Shown here piece by piece: positions 23,979-31,899 of a stretch of 50,259 bases of DNA (the stretch's first letter is position 1; every line of letters begins with the position of its first letter). The notes beneath the pieces were generated by a model. The model did not search any database and had not been told where the DNA came from. It saw only the letters and a program-made list of their open reading frames with translations. The stretch is from an uncultured Actinomycetes bacterium (GTDB lineage: Bacteria > Actinomycetota > Actinomycetes > Nanopelagicales > Nanopelagicaceae), in NCBI GenBank assembly GCA_903873185.1, contig CAIQNN010000041.1, positions 1 through 50,259 of the forward strand, written 5' to 3'. The position numbers and the translations under genes are program-made.

Positions 23979-24809
23979 TTAATCTAAGAAGAAATCCAAA
24001 AGGAATTCGGTAGTTCCAGGTACGACTGAATATTTTTCTAGATCGGTTATACCAACAGAGGCCAATACCTCTTCATCAACAAAGAAGTTACCGGAACATT
24101 CTTCGCTTGGTCTATTCAAAATGATGTAGGCAGTATCGGCCAAAATTTCTGGAGTACGGCAAAAATCAGTATCAACGCCAGGAATCATCGCAAGCGCGGC
24201 GGTATCAATTGCGGTTCGAGGCCACAGCGCATTCACTGCAATCTGATCTCGTTTGAACTCTTCCGCCATGCCTAATACGCACATGCTCATCCCATACTTA
24301 GCCATCGTGTATGCCAAATGTGGTTTAAACCATTTCGCCTTCATCGATAGCGGAGGTGAAAGCGTCAAAATATGAGGGTTTCGTCCAGCTTTGGCGCTCA
24401 GTTTAAGATGGGGCAGAGCTGCTTGCGAGGTCAAGAAAGTTCCTCGCACATTTACATCGAACATCAAATCAAATCGCTTAGCTGGCGTCTTTTCAGTTGG
24501 GGTTAAATTAATTGCGCTCGCATTATTGATGAGAATGTCAATGCCACCGAAAGCTGTTGCTGCCTGGTCGATCGCGGCTGCTATTTGATCTTCTTCGCGG
24601 ATATCGCATTGAATCGGAAGCGCTTCTCCCCCAGCCGCTCGAATTTCATCCGCGGCCGAATAAATAGTTCCTGGCAACGTTGGGTGTGGTTCGGTCGTTT
24701 TTGCTGCGATTGCAATCCGAGCGCCATCTGCGGCTGCGCGCTTAGCAATGGCCAAGCCAATACCTCTGGAACCACCGGTGATAAATATATTCTTACCGCT
24801 GAGAGACAT
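23979..24809 (-). CDS. Short-chain dehydrogenase/reductase (HSDL2-like)
   Basis: 276 residues. The Rossmann loop is TGGSRGIG (11-18), NNAS is at 95-98, and the catalytic Ser151, Tyr167 and Lys171 are in order. The AAKTTEPHPTLPGTIYSA stretch is characteristic of the HSDL2-like SDR group, which is associated with lipid or acyl-CoA metabolism. It starts 6 bases after the enoyl-CoA hydratase stop, so the two form an operon, consistent with a side path of fatty-acid breakdown. The substrate is unknown. Confidence 0.88.
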   Translation of the reverse strand: MSLSGKNIFITGGSRGIGLAIAKRAAADGARIAIAAKTTEPHPTLPGTIYSAADEIRAAGGEALPIQCDIREEDQIAAAIDQAATAFGGIDILINNASAINLTPTEKTPAKRFDLMFDVNVRGTFLTSQAALPHLKLSAKAGRNPHILTLSPPLSMKAKWFKPHLAYTMAKYGMSMCVLGMAEEFKRDQIAVNALWPRTAIDTAALAMIPGVDTDFCRTPEILADTAYIILNRPSEECSGNFFVDEEVLASVGITDLEKYSVVPGTTEFLLDFFLD

Positions 24810-24815
24810 TCCGAA

Positions 24816-25562
24816 TCAACCTTTCGATCGTTTAGCAAGGAAATTCATAAATGCCATCTGCGCTTCATCCGACTCTAGTGCGATCCGGAAAAGTTCACCT
24901 TCAGCATCAATCACCATAGAGACTGCTTGATGGTGCCCACTTTTGAGTAAAGCTTTGGTGTTAATTACTGCAGTAGGCGGCTGGTTACCTATTAGCTCGG
25001 CAACCTTAAGCGCCGCCGCTAACGGATCATCGGAGATCTCATTGATTAGCCTCATCTCTAAAGCTTCAGAGGCAGTGAAATTTCTGCCAGTTAGAAATAT
25101 TTCGGAAGCCTTTGCATGACCGACGAGTCTTGGAAAGAGCAAGCTAGAGCCAGCTTCAGGTACTAAGCCGAGAGAGACAAAGGGCATCGAGAAGAGGGCA
25201 TCATCCGAGGCAAAGGCTAGATCGCAATGCATTAATAAGGTGGTGCCAATTCCGACGGCATTGCCCCGCACTGCTGCAATGAGGGGTTTTGGAAATTCAT
25301 GGATGGCATAGAGAAAGCGAAATACCGGTGATTCGGCTCCGGTAGGTGGAGTGTTTAGAAAATCGCCAATATCGTTGCCGCCGGTAAAAGCTCCCCCAGC
25401 TCCCGTAATAACGACGGTACGAATTCCAAAATCTCCTGCTGCCTCCGTTAGGGCCTGAGTCAAGGAGGCATACATGCCGGGGGTTAGGGCATTCCTCTTT
25501 GCTGGTCGATTTAGGGTTAAAACGAGGGTGGCGCCTTGCTGTGCGATCAAGATCTCAGACAT
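24816..25562 (-). CDS. Enoyl-CoA hydratase/isomerase family protein
   Basis: 248 residues of the crotonase fold. The oxyanion-hole segments are GAGGAFTGGNDIGDF and AAVRGNAVGIGTTLLMHCDLA, and a SLGLVPEAGSS block carries the position of a catalytic Glu. It probably hydrates or isomerises a 2-enoyl-CoA. ATG 25562 is preferred over a GTG two codons upstream; neither has a clear ribosome-binding site. It heads a two-gene operon with the SDR. Confidence 0.88.
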   Translation of the reverse strand: MSEILIAQQGATLVLTLNRPAKRNALTPGMYASLTQALTEAAGDFGIRTVVITGAGGAFTGGNDIGDFLNTPPTGAESPVFRFLYAIHEFPKPLIAAVRGNAVGIGTTLLMHCDLAFASDDALFSMPFVSLGLVPEAGSSLLFPRLVGHAKASEIFLTGRNFTASEALEMRLINEISDDPLAAALKVAELIGNQPPTAVINTKALLKSGHHQAVSMVIDAEGELFRIALESDEAQMAFMNFLAKRSKG

Positions 25563-25645
25563 TGTCACATTCTATGGTGGAAAATATGGTTGGGAAGGGA
25601 TCTTGAACAGGGCATACTTAAGTCCTACAAGGAATGGAGAGCCTC

Positions 25646-25960
25646 GTGGATATTAGAATTTTGACGCGGGAATTAACCCCGTTTGAGCATCTGGTCTCGG
25701 AACACCTTTGTGAAGGTATGTCCAATGGTGCCATTGCCAGGCAAACCGCTCACACCGAAAAAGTAATTGAAAATACAGTTTCGAGAGTTGCCAGAGCGTT
25801 CGGAATTAAATCTGATGGCGATACAAATGTTCGAGTATTGCTCGCGCTGGCATATCGCAGTCAATATGGCGATCAAGCCTTTGACCGATTAGGACTCGCT
25901 TGTCAACATATGGAAGTCGGACCTGACGGAAAGTCGTATTGCAACCGTCACGTGGATTAA
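25646..25960 (+). CDS. Stand-alone LuxR/GerE-type HTH protein
   Basis: 104 residues from GTG 25646, chosen because GGAGAG sits 4 bases upstream, while the ATG at 25634 directly abuts AAGGA. Most of the protein is one GerE-like helix-turn-helix (LTPFEHLVSEHLCEGMSNGA, then a second helix ending in ENTVSRVARAFGI). There is no receiver or sensor domain. The C-terminus contains two cysteines and two histidines, which could bind metal. Targets are unknown; it is divergent from the enoyl-CoA hydratase operon and may regulate it. Confidence 0.75.
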   Translation: MDIRILTRELTPFEHLVSEHLCEGMSNGAIARQTAHTEKVIENTVSRVARAFGIKSDGDTNVRVLLALAYRSQYGDQAFDRLGLACQHMEVGPDGKSYCNRHVD

Positions 25961-26020
25961 TCTTTTACCATCATAAAGTGATCTATCTCTAAGTGCTATC
26001 CCTCTGACATTTTCGCTTAG

Positions 26021-26034
26021 GGCTAGCACTAGCC
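26021..26034. promoter_or_regulatory. Palindrome upstream of the membrane protein
   Basis: GGCTAG-CA-CTAGCC is a perfect inverted repeat about 97 bases before the ATG at 26131. It may be an operator; evidence is symmetry only. Confidence 0.3.
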
Positions 26035-26130
26035 TAATTACGCTCAGGTTCAAGCGGCTCACGAAATACTTCTCTCGGAGTTAAGCAACACCGTGCTTTC
26101 TCCACCGTTATTCGGAGAGAAGAGAAGAAA

Positions 26131-26712
26131 ATGAAACGTAGAACTTTTGATGCCATCGCCAGCCTAATTGGATTGATGTTGGCAGTGCTATTTCTTACTG
26201 TCGCCGGTCTGATGAACTGGGGCGCATCATTCACCAATGATTCAGTGAAGACACAACTTTCCGCGCAAGCGATCCACTTCCCTGGAAAGACTGGAAATTC
26301 TAAAGAGTCTGCCGATGTCACAAAATTTTTCGCAGACAATGCAAACAAGATCATGACAACTGGGAAGCAAGCCCAAATGTACGCGGAGAACTACATTGGC
26401 TTCCATTTGTCGCACTATCCAACCTATGAGGTAGCAGCAAATAACAGTCGTGCCGCTGATTCTGCCCTGGCTGGCGATCCAACAAATGTAGACCTTCAAG
26501 CAAAAGCTAAATCAGCCGCCGCAACGGTGGAGACAGTGTTTAAAGGAACGGCTCTCCAAGGAACTTTGCTGACTGCTTATGCATTCGGCTTCTTTGGAAC
26601 CCTTGCTGGAATTGGAACCATCGTGAGCCTTGTAACCGGCTTGCTCTTCCTGCTCCTTGCACTGTTGGGTTATATGCACCTTCGCCGCACGGACGATAGC
26701 GCGGCGATATAG
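26131..26712 (+). CDS. Two-helix membrane protein of unknown function
   Basis: 193 residues with a hydrophobic helix at each end (about 10-30 and 155-180) and an outside, mostly polar middle part. No enzymatic motif is visible. The purine-rich ribosome-binding site GGAGAGAAG precedes the ATG. Upstream are a palindrome (26021-26034) and a stretch that can pair with the ribosome-binding site. A strong terminator follows. Similar two-helix proteins of unknown role are common in Actinobacteria, as far as I recall. Confidence 0.7.
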   Translation: MKRRTFDAIASLIGLMLAVLFLTVAGLMNWGASFTNDSVKTQLSAQAIHFPGKTGNSKESADVTKFFADNANKIMTTGKQAQMYAENYIGFHLSHYPTYEVAANNSRAADSALAGDPTNVDLQAKAKSAAATVETVFKGTALQGTLLTAYAFGFFGTLAGIGTIVSLVTGLLFLLLALLGYMHLRRTDDSAAI

Positions 26713-26732
26713 CCCTCATCTCTCCGTGAGGG

Positions 26733-26764
26733 AAAGGCCCCTAGGGAAACCTAGGGGCCTTTTT
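26733..26764 (+). terminator. Intrinsic terminator with GAAA tetraloop
   Basis: A 13-base-pair stem (26733-26745 with 26750-26762) is capped by GAAA, a GNRA loop, and followed by T residues. It terminates the two-helix membrane protein gene. Confidence 0.95.
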
Positions 26765-26772
26765 ACTTCCTC

Positions 26773-26810
26773 AAAAAAAGAACCCCATCCAAAAGGACGG
26801 GGTTCTTTTT
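26773..26810. terminator. Bidirectional terminator, mainly for ino1
   Basis: The arms AAAAAGAACCCC (26775-26786) and GGGGTTCTTTTT (26799-26810) pair around an inner TCC/GGA extension. It is T-rich on both sides and lies 11 bases from the stop of the reverse-strand inositol-phosphate synthase. Confidence 0.9.
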
Positions 26811-26821
26811 AATTAATTATC

Positions 26822-27913
26822 TCAGCGCTCTAGCTCTCCGGTGATGAATTGTTCTACGCGATTAAATGCCGTCTCATCGGAGTATTGCTCCGGTGGGGAC
26901 TTCATGAAGTAGCTGGAAGGAGAGAGAAGCGGGCCGCCAATCCCACGATCAAGTGCAATCTTGGCGCAACGAAGAGCGTCGATGATTACACCAGCCGAGT
27001 TTGGTGAATCCCAAACTTCAAGCTTGTATTCCAAGTTCAACGGAACATCGCCGAAGGCCCGGCCTTCAAGTCGAACGTATGCCCACTTGCGATCATCAAG
27101 CCAGGGGATGTAATCCGAAGGTCCGATATGTACGTTGCGAGCGCCCAAGTCGTAATCCAATTGCGAAGTTACGGATTGGGTCTTAGAAATCTTCTTTGAT
27201 TCAAGGCGATCGCGCTCCAGCATGTTCTTGAAGTCCATGTTGCCACCAACATTGAGCTGATAGGTGCGATCTAAATGAACGCCACGGTCTTGGAACAACT
27301 TAGCCATAATTCGGTGGGTAATTGTTGCGCCTACCTGAGACTTGATGTCATCGCCAACGATAGGCAGTCCGGCTTTAGTGAACTTGTCGGCCCAAACTGG
27401 GTCGGAGGCTATGAAAACCGGCAAGGCATTAACGAATGCTACGCCGGCATCAATTGCACATTGCGCGTAGAACTTGGCGGCTTCTTCGGAGCCAACCGGC
27501 AGGTAGCAAATCAGAACATCGACTTTATTGTCCTTGAGTGCAGCTACGACATCGACTGGTGCGGCATCAGATTCGGTGATCGTCTCGCGGTAGTAACGGC
27601 CAAGCCCATCAAGGGTGGTGCCTCGTTGAACAATAATCCCGGTTGGAGCAACATCAGCAAATTTGATGGTGTTGTTCTCACTGGCCCACATGGCTTCGGC
27701 CATATCCAAGCCAACCTTCTTGGCATCAACATCGAATGCAAGTACGAACTTAACATCGCTGATGTGATAGCCACCGAGAACCGGGTGCATTAGCCCTGGA
27801 ATCTCTTTATCTGGCGCGGCGTCCTTGTAATAAGTAACACCTTGGATGAGCGAGTTGGCACAGTTTCCGACGCCAATAATCGCTACGCGGATCTCTCCCT
27901 TTGTTGCGGTCAC
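26822..27913 (-). CDS. ino1: Inositol-3-phosphate synthase
   Basis: 363 residues of the actinobacterial myo-inositol-1-phosphate synthase type, converting glucose 6-phosphate to inositol 3-phosphate with internal NAD. Visible signatures are the NAD loop [24 protein letters not shown] with a catalytic lysine region, [11 protein letters not shown], and the DYIPWL segment near the end. The product feeds phosphatidylinositol and related lipids or thiols, consistent with the PimB-like gene further along. The GTG start overlaps the PadR stop by 4 bases (GTGA), so the pair is coupled. This order is typical of Actinobacteria. Confidence 0.95.
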   Translation of the reverse strand: MTATKGEIRVAIIGVGNCANSLIQGVTYYKDAAPDKEIPGLMHPVLGGYHISDVKFVLAFDVDAKKVGLDMAEAMWASENNTIKFADVAPTGIIVQRGTTLDGLGRYYRETITESDAAPVDVVAALKDNKVDVLICYLPVGSEEAAKFYAQCAIDAGVAFVNALPVFIASDPVWADKFTKAGLPIVGDDIKSQVGATITHRIMAKLFQDRGVHLDRTYQLNVGGNMDFKNMLERDRLESKKISKTQSVTSQLDYDLGARNVHIGPSDYIPWLDDRKWAYVRLEGRAFGDVPLNLEYKLEVWDSPNSAGVIIDALRCAKIALDRGIGGPLLSPSSYFMKSPPEQYSDETAFNRVEQFITGELER

Positions 27914-28452
27914 GAGGATTTCCTTTCGATATTTATCATTTCAACGAGCCAAGCGATCTCCCGCTCGGCAGATTCCAATGAGTGACGACGCCACTCAACT
28001 AAATAACGATCAATGCCAGCCGGCAACTTTTCCAACTCATTTTGCAAGATCGCGGCCTTTTCCAGGAGGCGACGGTGTCGACCTTCCAGAATTTGCAAGC
28101 GATTTCGCTGTGGGGTGGGGCCAAAGAAGGCAAAGCGAACTTCAAAACTTTCATCATCCCAAGACTCAGGACCGGTTGTCTCAGTAAGCGCAGCAAAGCG
28201 CGCAGACCCAGAGGCTGTTATGGCATAGACGATGCGCGAGCGGCGCGATAGGCCGCCTAAATCAGAGAGCGACTCCTCGATTAGCCCGGCTTCCAACATT
28301 CGGCGAAGCTGGGGGTATAGGACGGAGAAGGACAAGGCGCGAAAAGGACCGTAAATTGCGATCATTCGCTTGCGAAGTTCATAGCCATGAAGAGGTCCCT
28401 GGCTGAGCAGGCCAAGAAGGGCGAATTCCAAGGATTCGGATCGAGATCGCAT
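27910..28452 (-). CDS. PadR-family transcriptional regulator
   Basis: 180 residues. The N-terminal winged helix ([20 protein letters not shown]) is followed by a helical C-terminal dimerisation domain (Vir_act_alpha_C-like). In other Actinobacteria a PadR regulator is encoded directly upstream of ino1 and overlaps it, as here. It probably controls this operon. The AT-rich promoter region has three ATATAT palindromes and a separate 13-base palindrome (28485-28497). Confidence 0.9.
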   Translation of the reverse strand: MRSRSESLEFALLGLLSQGPLHGYELRKRMIAIYGPFRALSFSVLYPQLRRMLEAGLIEESLSDLGGLSRRSRIVYAITASGSARFAALTETTGPESWDDESFEVRFAFFGPTPQRNRLQILEGRHRRLLEKAAILQNELEKLPAGIDRYLVEWRRHSLESAEREIAWLVEMINIERKSS

Positions 28453-28467
28453 GGTCTTCCCTTCTGG

Positions 28468-28526
28468 TATATATCTATTGGATGTATCGATTCGATATAT
28501 CTAGGCGATAGTTAAACCGATATATA
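28468..28526. promoter_or_regulatory. Likely PadR operator region with repeated ATATAT boxes
   Basis: TATATATC (28468-28475), GATATATC (28494-28501) and GATATATA (28519-28526) are spaced about 25-26 bases apart. TATCGA-T-TCGATA (28485-28497) is a perfect palindrome that overlaps the middle box. The region lies between the divergent PadR and LysE-type genes. Confidence 0.5.
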
Positions 28527-28562
28527 AGCGAAAAGCAAGTTCAACTCTCTACACTCAGAGCC

Positions 28563-29213
28563 ATGCCCATCGTCCTACCTACCCGCCTCTGGGAGTACCT
28601 GGTAGCGACGATTATCATCATTTTGGCTCCAGGGCCAAGCGTGCTCTTCGTCATCGCCAGGGCGATCGCATGGGGCCGGGCCACCGCAGTAGCAACCGTG
28701 GCTGGAAATGTATTGGGCGCATTCACGCTCTCAGTCGTGGTTGCAGTCGGCCTGGGGCCGATCCTGCAGCGCTCGCATTTAGCTTTTACCGCCATCCAGC
28801 TACTGGGCGGGGGCTATCTGATCTATTTAGGTATTCAGGCAATTCGCCACAGCCCAATCCATGCCGCCGATATGACTCAACAAGGCGATGACCGACCTTC
28901 CACCTGGCGCTCGGCCAGGGATGGTTATTGGGTAGGAGCTCTAAATCCCAAAGGAATGGTCTTCTTCGCTGCGATCTTGCCGCAGTTCGTAGACCGAGAA
29001 AAAGGTCATGTAACGGCGCAGCTGATATCCATGGGAGCGATCTTTGCAATTTTGGCTTTCTTCTCAGATGGCAGTTGGGGGCTAATCGCTGGAACTATTC
29101 GAAATTGGTTGGCAACTGAGATAAAACGGTTGGTAAGAATGCGAATCGCCGGCGGGGTCGTCATGATCAGTCTCGGACTATTTACAGTTACTACTGCGAT
29201 CTTCCACGCGTAA
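28563..29213 (+). CDS. LysE/RhtB-type amino acid exporter
   Basis: 216 residues with about 6 hydrophobic segments. The family start PGPSVLFV follows the first helix, with GVL-type and GGGYLIYLG segments in the middle and GALNPKGMVFFAAILPQF in the second half. Such proteins export basic or hydrophobic amino acids. It is divergent from PadR and is followed by a 109-base gap with overlapping hairpins before the nuclease-like gene. Confidence 0.88.
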   Translation: MPIVLPTRLWEYLVATIIIILAPGPSVLFVIARAIAWGRATAVATVAGNVLGAFTLSVVVAVGLGPILQRSHLAFTAIQLLGGGYLIYLGIQAIRHSPIHAADMTQQGDDRPSTWRSARDGYWVGALNPKGMVFFAAILPQFVDREKGHVTAQLISMGAIFAILAFFSDGSWGLIAGTIRNWLATEIKRLVRMRIAGGVVMISLGLFTVTTAIFHA

Positions 29214-29275
29214 ATCTTTTTTAAGCGGTTGCGAGCGAGTTCGTTGCCGATGTCAGTCGCTAGCGCCAAACTTAA

Positions 29276-29301
29276 GCAACTAAAAGTTGCACTTTGGTGC
29301 A
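29276..29301 (+). promoter_or_regulatory. Two overlapping hairpins in the leader of the nuclease-like gene
   Basis: GCAACT (29276-29281) pairs with AGTTGC (29285-29290). TGCAC (29288-29292) pairs with GTGCA (29297-29301). The two stems share bases 29288-29290, so they cannot form together. They end 21 bases before the ATG. Confidence 0.4.
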
Positions 29302-29322
29302 CGAAAAGAAAAGTAGGTTTTC

Positions 29323-29997
29323 ATGTCTAATGCCCGAGCCTTCATCAGCCCAAGCGATCTCACCTTCTCGTGGGATGGCTGCCATCGCTGTCTGTGGCTT
29401 TATTACAACCACCAAGTAAAGGCGCCGCTCTTCATGCCGCTAGTTTCCGAATTAGCAGATATGCAAGAACGCTATTTCATCGGCGCTAGTTCAGAACATC
29501 TGCACGCGGCAATCCCCGAAGGAAAAGTTTTGAACCATGGTGGCTTTGTTCAATCAACTCCGATCGAAGTCGATGGAGTCGCCACGCCATTCGCAATTCG
29601 TGGCAAGTACGACTTGGTTATGGAATTTCCCGATGGCACTTATGGCGTAATCGATTGCAAATTTCAGGCGCGAGATAACGACAAGAGCGGCTTCTATTCT
29701 CCGCAATTAGAGGCTTATGCCTTTGCATTAGAGCATCCTGCCAAAGGGGAGCCAAAGAAAATTTCCTCACTCGGGCTTTTAGTTTGGTCACCGGTTCGCC
29801 CACGGGGAAATGCCGCAGTTGGATTTGGGCTAGAACTAAGTTGCAGTTGGTATCCGATTCAACGCGACCCGGCTGCTCTGCAGCAACGGTTGGCCGAATT
29901 CATCGCAGTTATTACTGGGCCGACTCCAGAAGCTAAAGCGACCTGCGACCAATGTCGCTACATCTCCACCAGACGAGAAATATTGGGGAACGAGTAG
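29323..29997 (+). CDS. Cas4/RecB-like PD-(D/E)XK protein with four cysteines
   Basis: 224 residues. The nuclease core is readable: GKYD with Asp97, VIDCK with Asp111 and Lys113 (the D-x-K motif), then QLEAY (Gln128...Tyr132), the Q-x3-Y motif of RecB-type nucleases. Paired cysteines at C20/C23 near the N-terminus and C208/C211 near the C-terminus frame the core, the arrangement expected for an Fe-S cluster as in Cas4 and AddB. No CRISPR or other cas gene is near. A single-strand or end-processing DNA nuclease in repair is the simplest guess; activity is untested. The ATG is preceded by AGG. Confidence 0.75.
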   Translation: MSNARAFISPSDLTFSWDGCHRCLWLYYNHQVKAPLFMPLVSELADMQERYFIGASSEHLHAAIPEGKVLNHGGFVQSTPIEVDGVATPFAIRGKYDLVMEFPDGTYGVIDCKFQARDNDKSGFYSPQLEAYAFALEHPAKGEPKKISSLGLLVWSPVRPRGNAAVGFGLELSCSWYPIQRDPAALQQRLAEFIAVITGPTPEAKATCDQCRYISTRREILGNE

Positions 29998-30000
29998 GTC

Positions 30001-30699
30001 CTATTCCTCTTCGATATCTTCGTCGACATCCTTCTTAAGCAGCAATGACTTCGCATCTGAGGCATACATATCTACATACTCTTGACCGGAAATTGCACCG
30101 ATCGTATTCATAATTCGATCGGTGATTTCCCGCAATAATTTAAGATCGCTTGAATCGCCCTCGAAATACATCGGCTCACCAAAGATCATTTCAACTCGAC
30201 GCACCTTCGGCACTACTTGACCGGTAGGTTGAATTTCTGCGGTATTGAACATCGCCACTGGAACTATTGCCGCGCCAGATTCAATCGCAAGTCGCGCGAT
30301 ACCTGTGCGCCCTTTATACAACCGACCATCTGGTGAGCGCGTTCCCTCTGGATAGATTCCTATGCAATCACCCGCGCCAAGCAGCGAGAGCCCGGTTAGC
30401 AGCGCTGCTTCACTGCGACGGCCGCCGGAGCGATCAACTGGAACTTGCCCAAGCGCAATAAATGTAATCTTCTTGATAAATCCCTTGATGCCGGGTGAGG
30501 TGAAATATTCACTCTTGGCAAGAAAGGTAACTTTTCTGGGAACTACCAACGGCATGAAAATCGAATCGCTGAAAGAGAGATGGTTAGAGGCGATGATTAC
30601 CGGGCCGGTATGCGGCACGTTGCGAAGCCCCGTCACTTTCGGACGAAAGAGCAGGGTCAAAATCGGAATCAAGAAGGACTTTAGGAGGCGATAAGCCAT
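30001..30699 (-). CDS. 1-acyl-sn-glycerol-3-phosphate acyltransferase (PlsC family)
   Basis: 232 residues from ATG 30699, chosen because GGAGG lies 7 bases upstream; the frame extends to 30741 without support. The acyltransferase motifs are HLSFSD (H40-x4-D45), which is the catalytic pair, and PEGTRS, which binds the phosphate. It makes phosphatidic acid from lysophosphatidic acid at the membrane. An acidic tail (about 10 D/E residues) ends the protein. It ends 3 bases from the stop of the nuclease-like gene with no visible terminator between. Confidence 0.9.
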   Translation of the reverse strand: MAYRLLKSFLIPILTLLFRPKVTGLRNVPHTGPVIIASNHLSFSDSIFMPLVVPRKVTFLAKSEYFTSPGIKGFIKKITFIALGQVPVDRSGGRRSEAALLTGLSLLGAGDCIGIYPEGTRSPDGRLYKGRTGIARLAIESGAAIVPVAMFNTAEIQPTGQVVPKVRRVEMIFGEPMYFEGDSSDLKLLREITDRIMNTIGAISGQEYVDMYASDAKSLLLKKDVDEDIEEE

Positions 30700-30781
30700 A
30701 AAGCACCCTCCCAAACAAATAGCACGGAAATTACAGAACATAATTTAGGGGTTCCAAGGGTAACTGTGACACCATCTGAGC

Positions 30782-31897
30782 GTGAGCGATATCCCAAACT
30801 CCGAGAGTTTTCTCCTTTCGGGCGGAAAAATCGGGATTTTGATGATCCATGGTTTCACCGGCTCACCCGCTTCGATCCTGCCCTGGGCCCAAGGTCTAAA
30901 TCGTGCTGGCTACACCGTCTCCGGGCCAAGGTTGGCCGGACATGGAACGCGGTGGGAGGATTTAAATCAGAGCAACTGGGAGCATTGGTATGAAAGCGTA
31001 GAAACCGCCTTTCTTGAGTTGAAGAAGAGCTGCGATCGAGTTTTCATCGCAGGGTTCTCGGTAGGTGGTGCGCTTGCACTGCGGGTCGCACAAGTTCGCG
31101 GCGCTGAAATTGAAGGACTCATCCTCCTCAATCCTTCCATTTACGATGACCGAAAGTTTTATCACCTACTTCCAGTGTTACAACATTTAATTCCATCAAT
31201 TGCGGGTGGACCTAGCGATGTCTCAATTCCGAATTCGCCCCGCCACGGCTATGGCCGAATCCCATTAAAAGCTTTAAATTCACTTCGAGCGCTATGGAAA
31301 TTAGTTGAGCGCGATCTTTATCTAGTGGATTCGCCACTGATGATTGCTTATTCAATTAATGATCACGTAGTTCACCCAATCAACAGCGAAACCATTATTG
31401 ATAATGTTTACTCGGTCGATATCAGAGAAGTAATTTTTGAGAAGTCATTTCATAATGTCGCACTAGATGTCGAGGCCGAAGCTTTAATTGAAGAGAGCGT
31501 TGACTTTTTGCAGGATGTGCTATCGGGTGAACTTGCTCGCGAGGGTGACAATGATGAACGAGAACTAATCGATGCTGAATTTTCAGCTATCGTTTCGGGT
31601 CTCTCCTTAGACACCTCCTCCCCCACCACTTACTTGGATGAACTTGATGAAATTGAAAGCGCCGAAGCTTTTAAGCCACCAAACCCAACAATTCCACCAC
31701 CTGATCAAGTCCAACGCGCTGGCTTAATCTGCCTAATTGGTGGCTCGCTTTATCTATTCGTGCATTTGGTATTTAAGATCGATTTCTTTGGGCTTGGTCC
31801 ATGGCCCGGAATCCTGGGATTTCTCGGCGGAATCGCAATCTACATATGGCGCACGGCTCGTCCTGAAGAAGATTTTGACGACGGCGCTATTGTCTAG
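30782..31897 (+). CDS. Alpha/beta hydrolase (carboxylesterase type) with C-terminal membrane tail
   Basis: 371 residues. The hydrolase domain (1 to about 250) has HGFTGSP for the oxyanion hole, nucleophile Ser93 in GFSVGG, an Asp in YSINDHVV and His in SFHNVAL. It resembles Est30-type carboxylesterases, which cleave esters of short- or medium-chain acids. An acidic linker is followed by two hydrophobic helices (about 312-350), an unusual addition that would tether the enzyme to the membrane. It is divergent from PlsC and 2 bases before the Gfo/Idh/MocA gene, so these are likely co-transcribed. Confidence 0.85.
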   Translation: MSDIPNSESFLLSGGKIGILMIHGFTGSPASILPWAQGLNRAGYTVSGPRLAGHGTRWEDLNQSNWEHWYESVETAFLELKKSCDRVFIAGFSVGGALALRVAQVRGAEIEGLILLNPSIYDDRKFYHLLPVLQHLIPSIAGGPSDVSIPNSPRHGYGRIPLKALNSLRALWKLVERDLYLVDSPLMIAYSINDHVVHPINSETIIDNVYSVDIREVIFEKSFHNVALDVEAEALIEESVDFLQDVLSGELAREGDNDERELIDAEFSAIVSGLSLDTSSPTTYLDELDEIESAEAFKPPNPTIPPPDQVQRAGLICLIGGSLYLFVHLVFKIDFFGLGPWPGILGFLGGIAIYIWRTARPEEDFDDGAIV

Positions 31898-31899
31898 CC

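Noticed and set aside
27275-27793. Plus-strand open frame of 172 codons inside ino1
   Set aside because: It is a codon-phase shadow of the complete, clearly recognised ino1 gene on the other strand.
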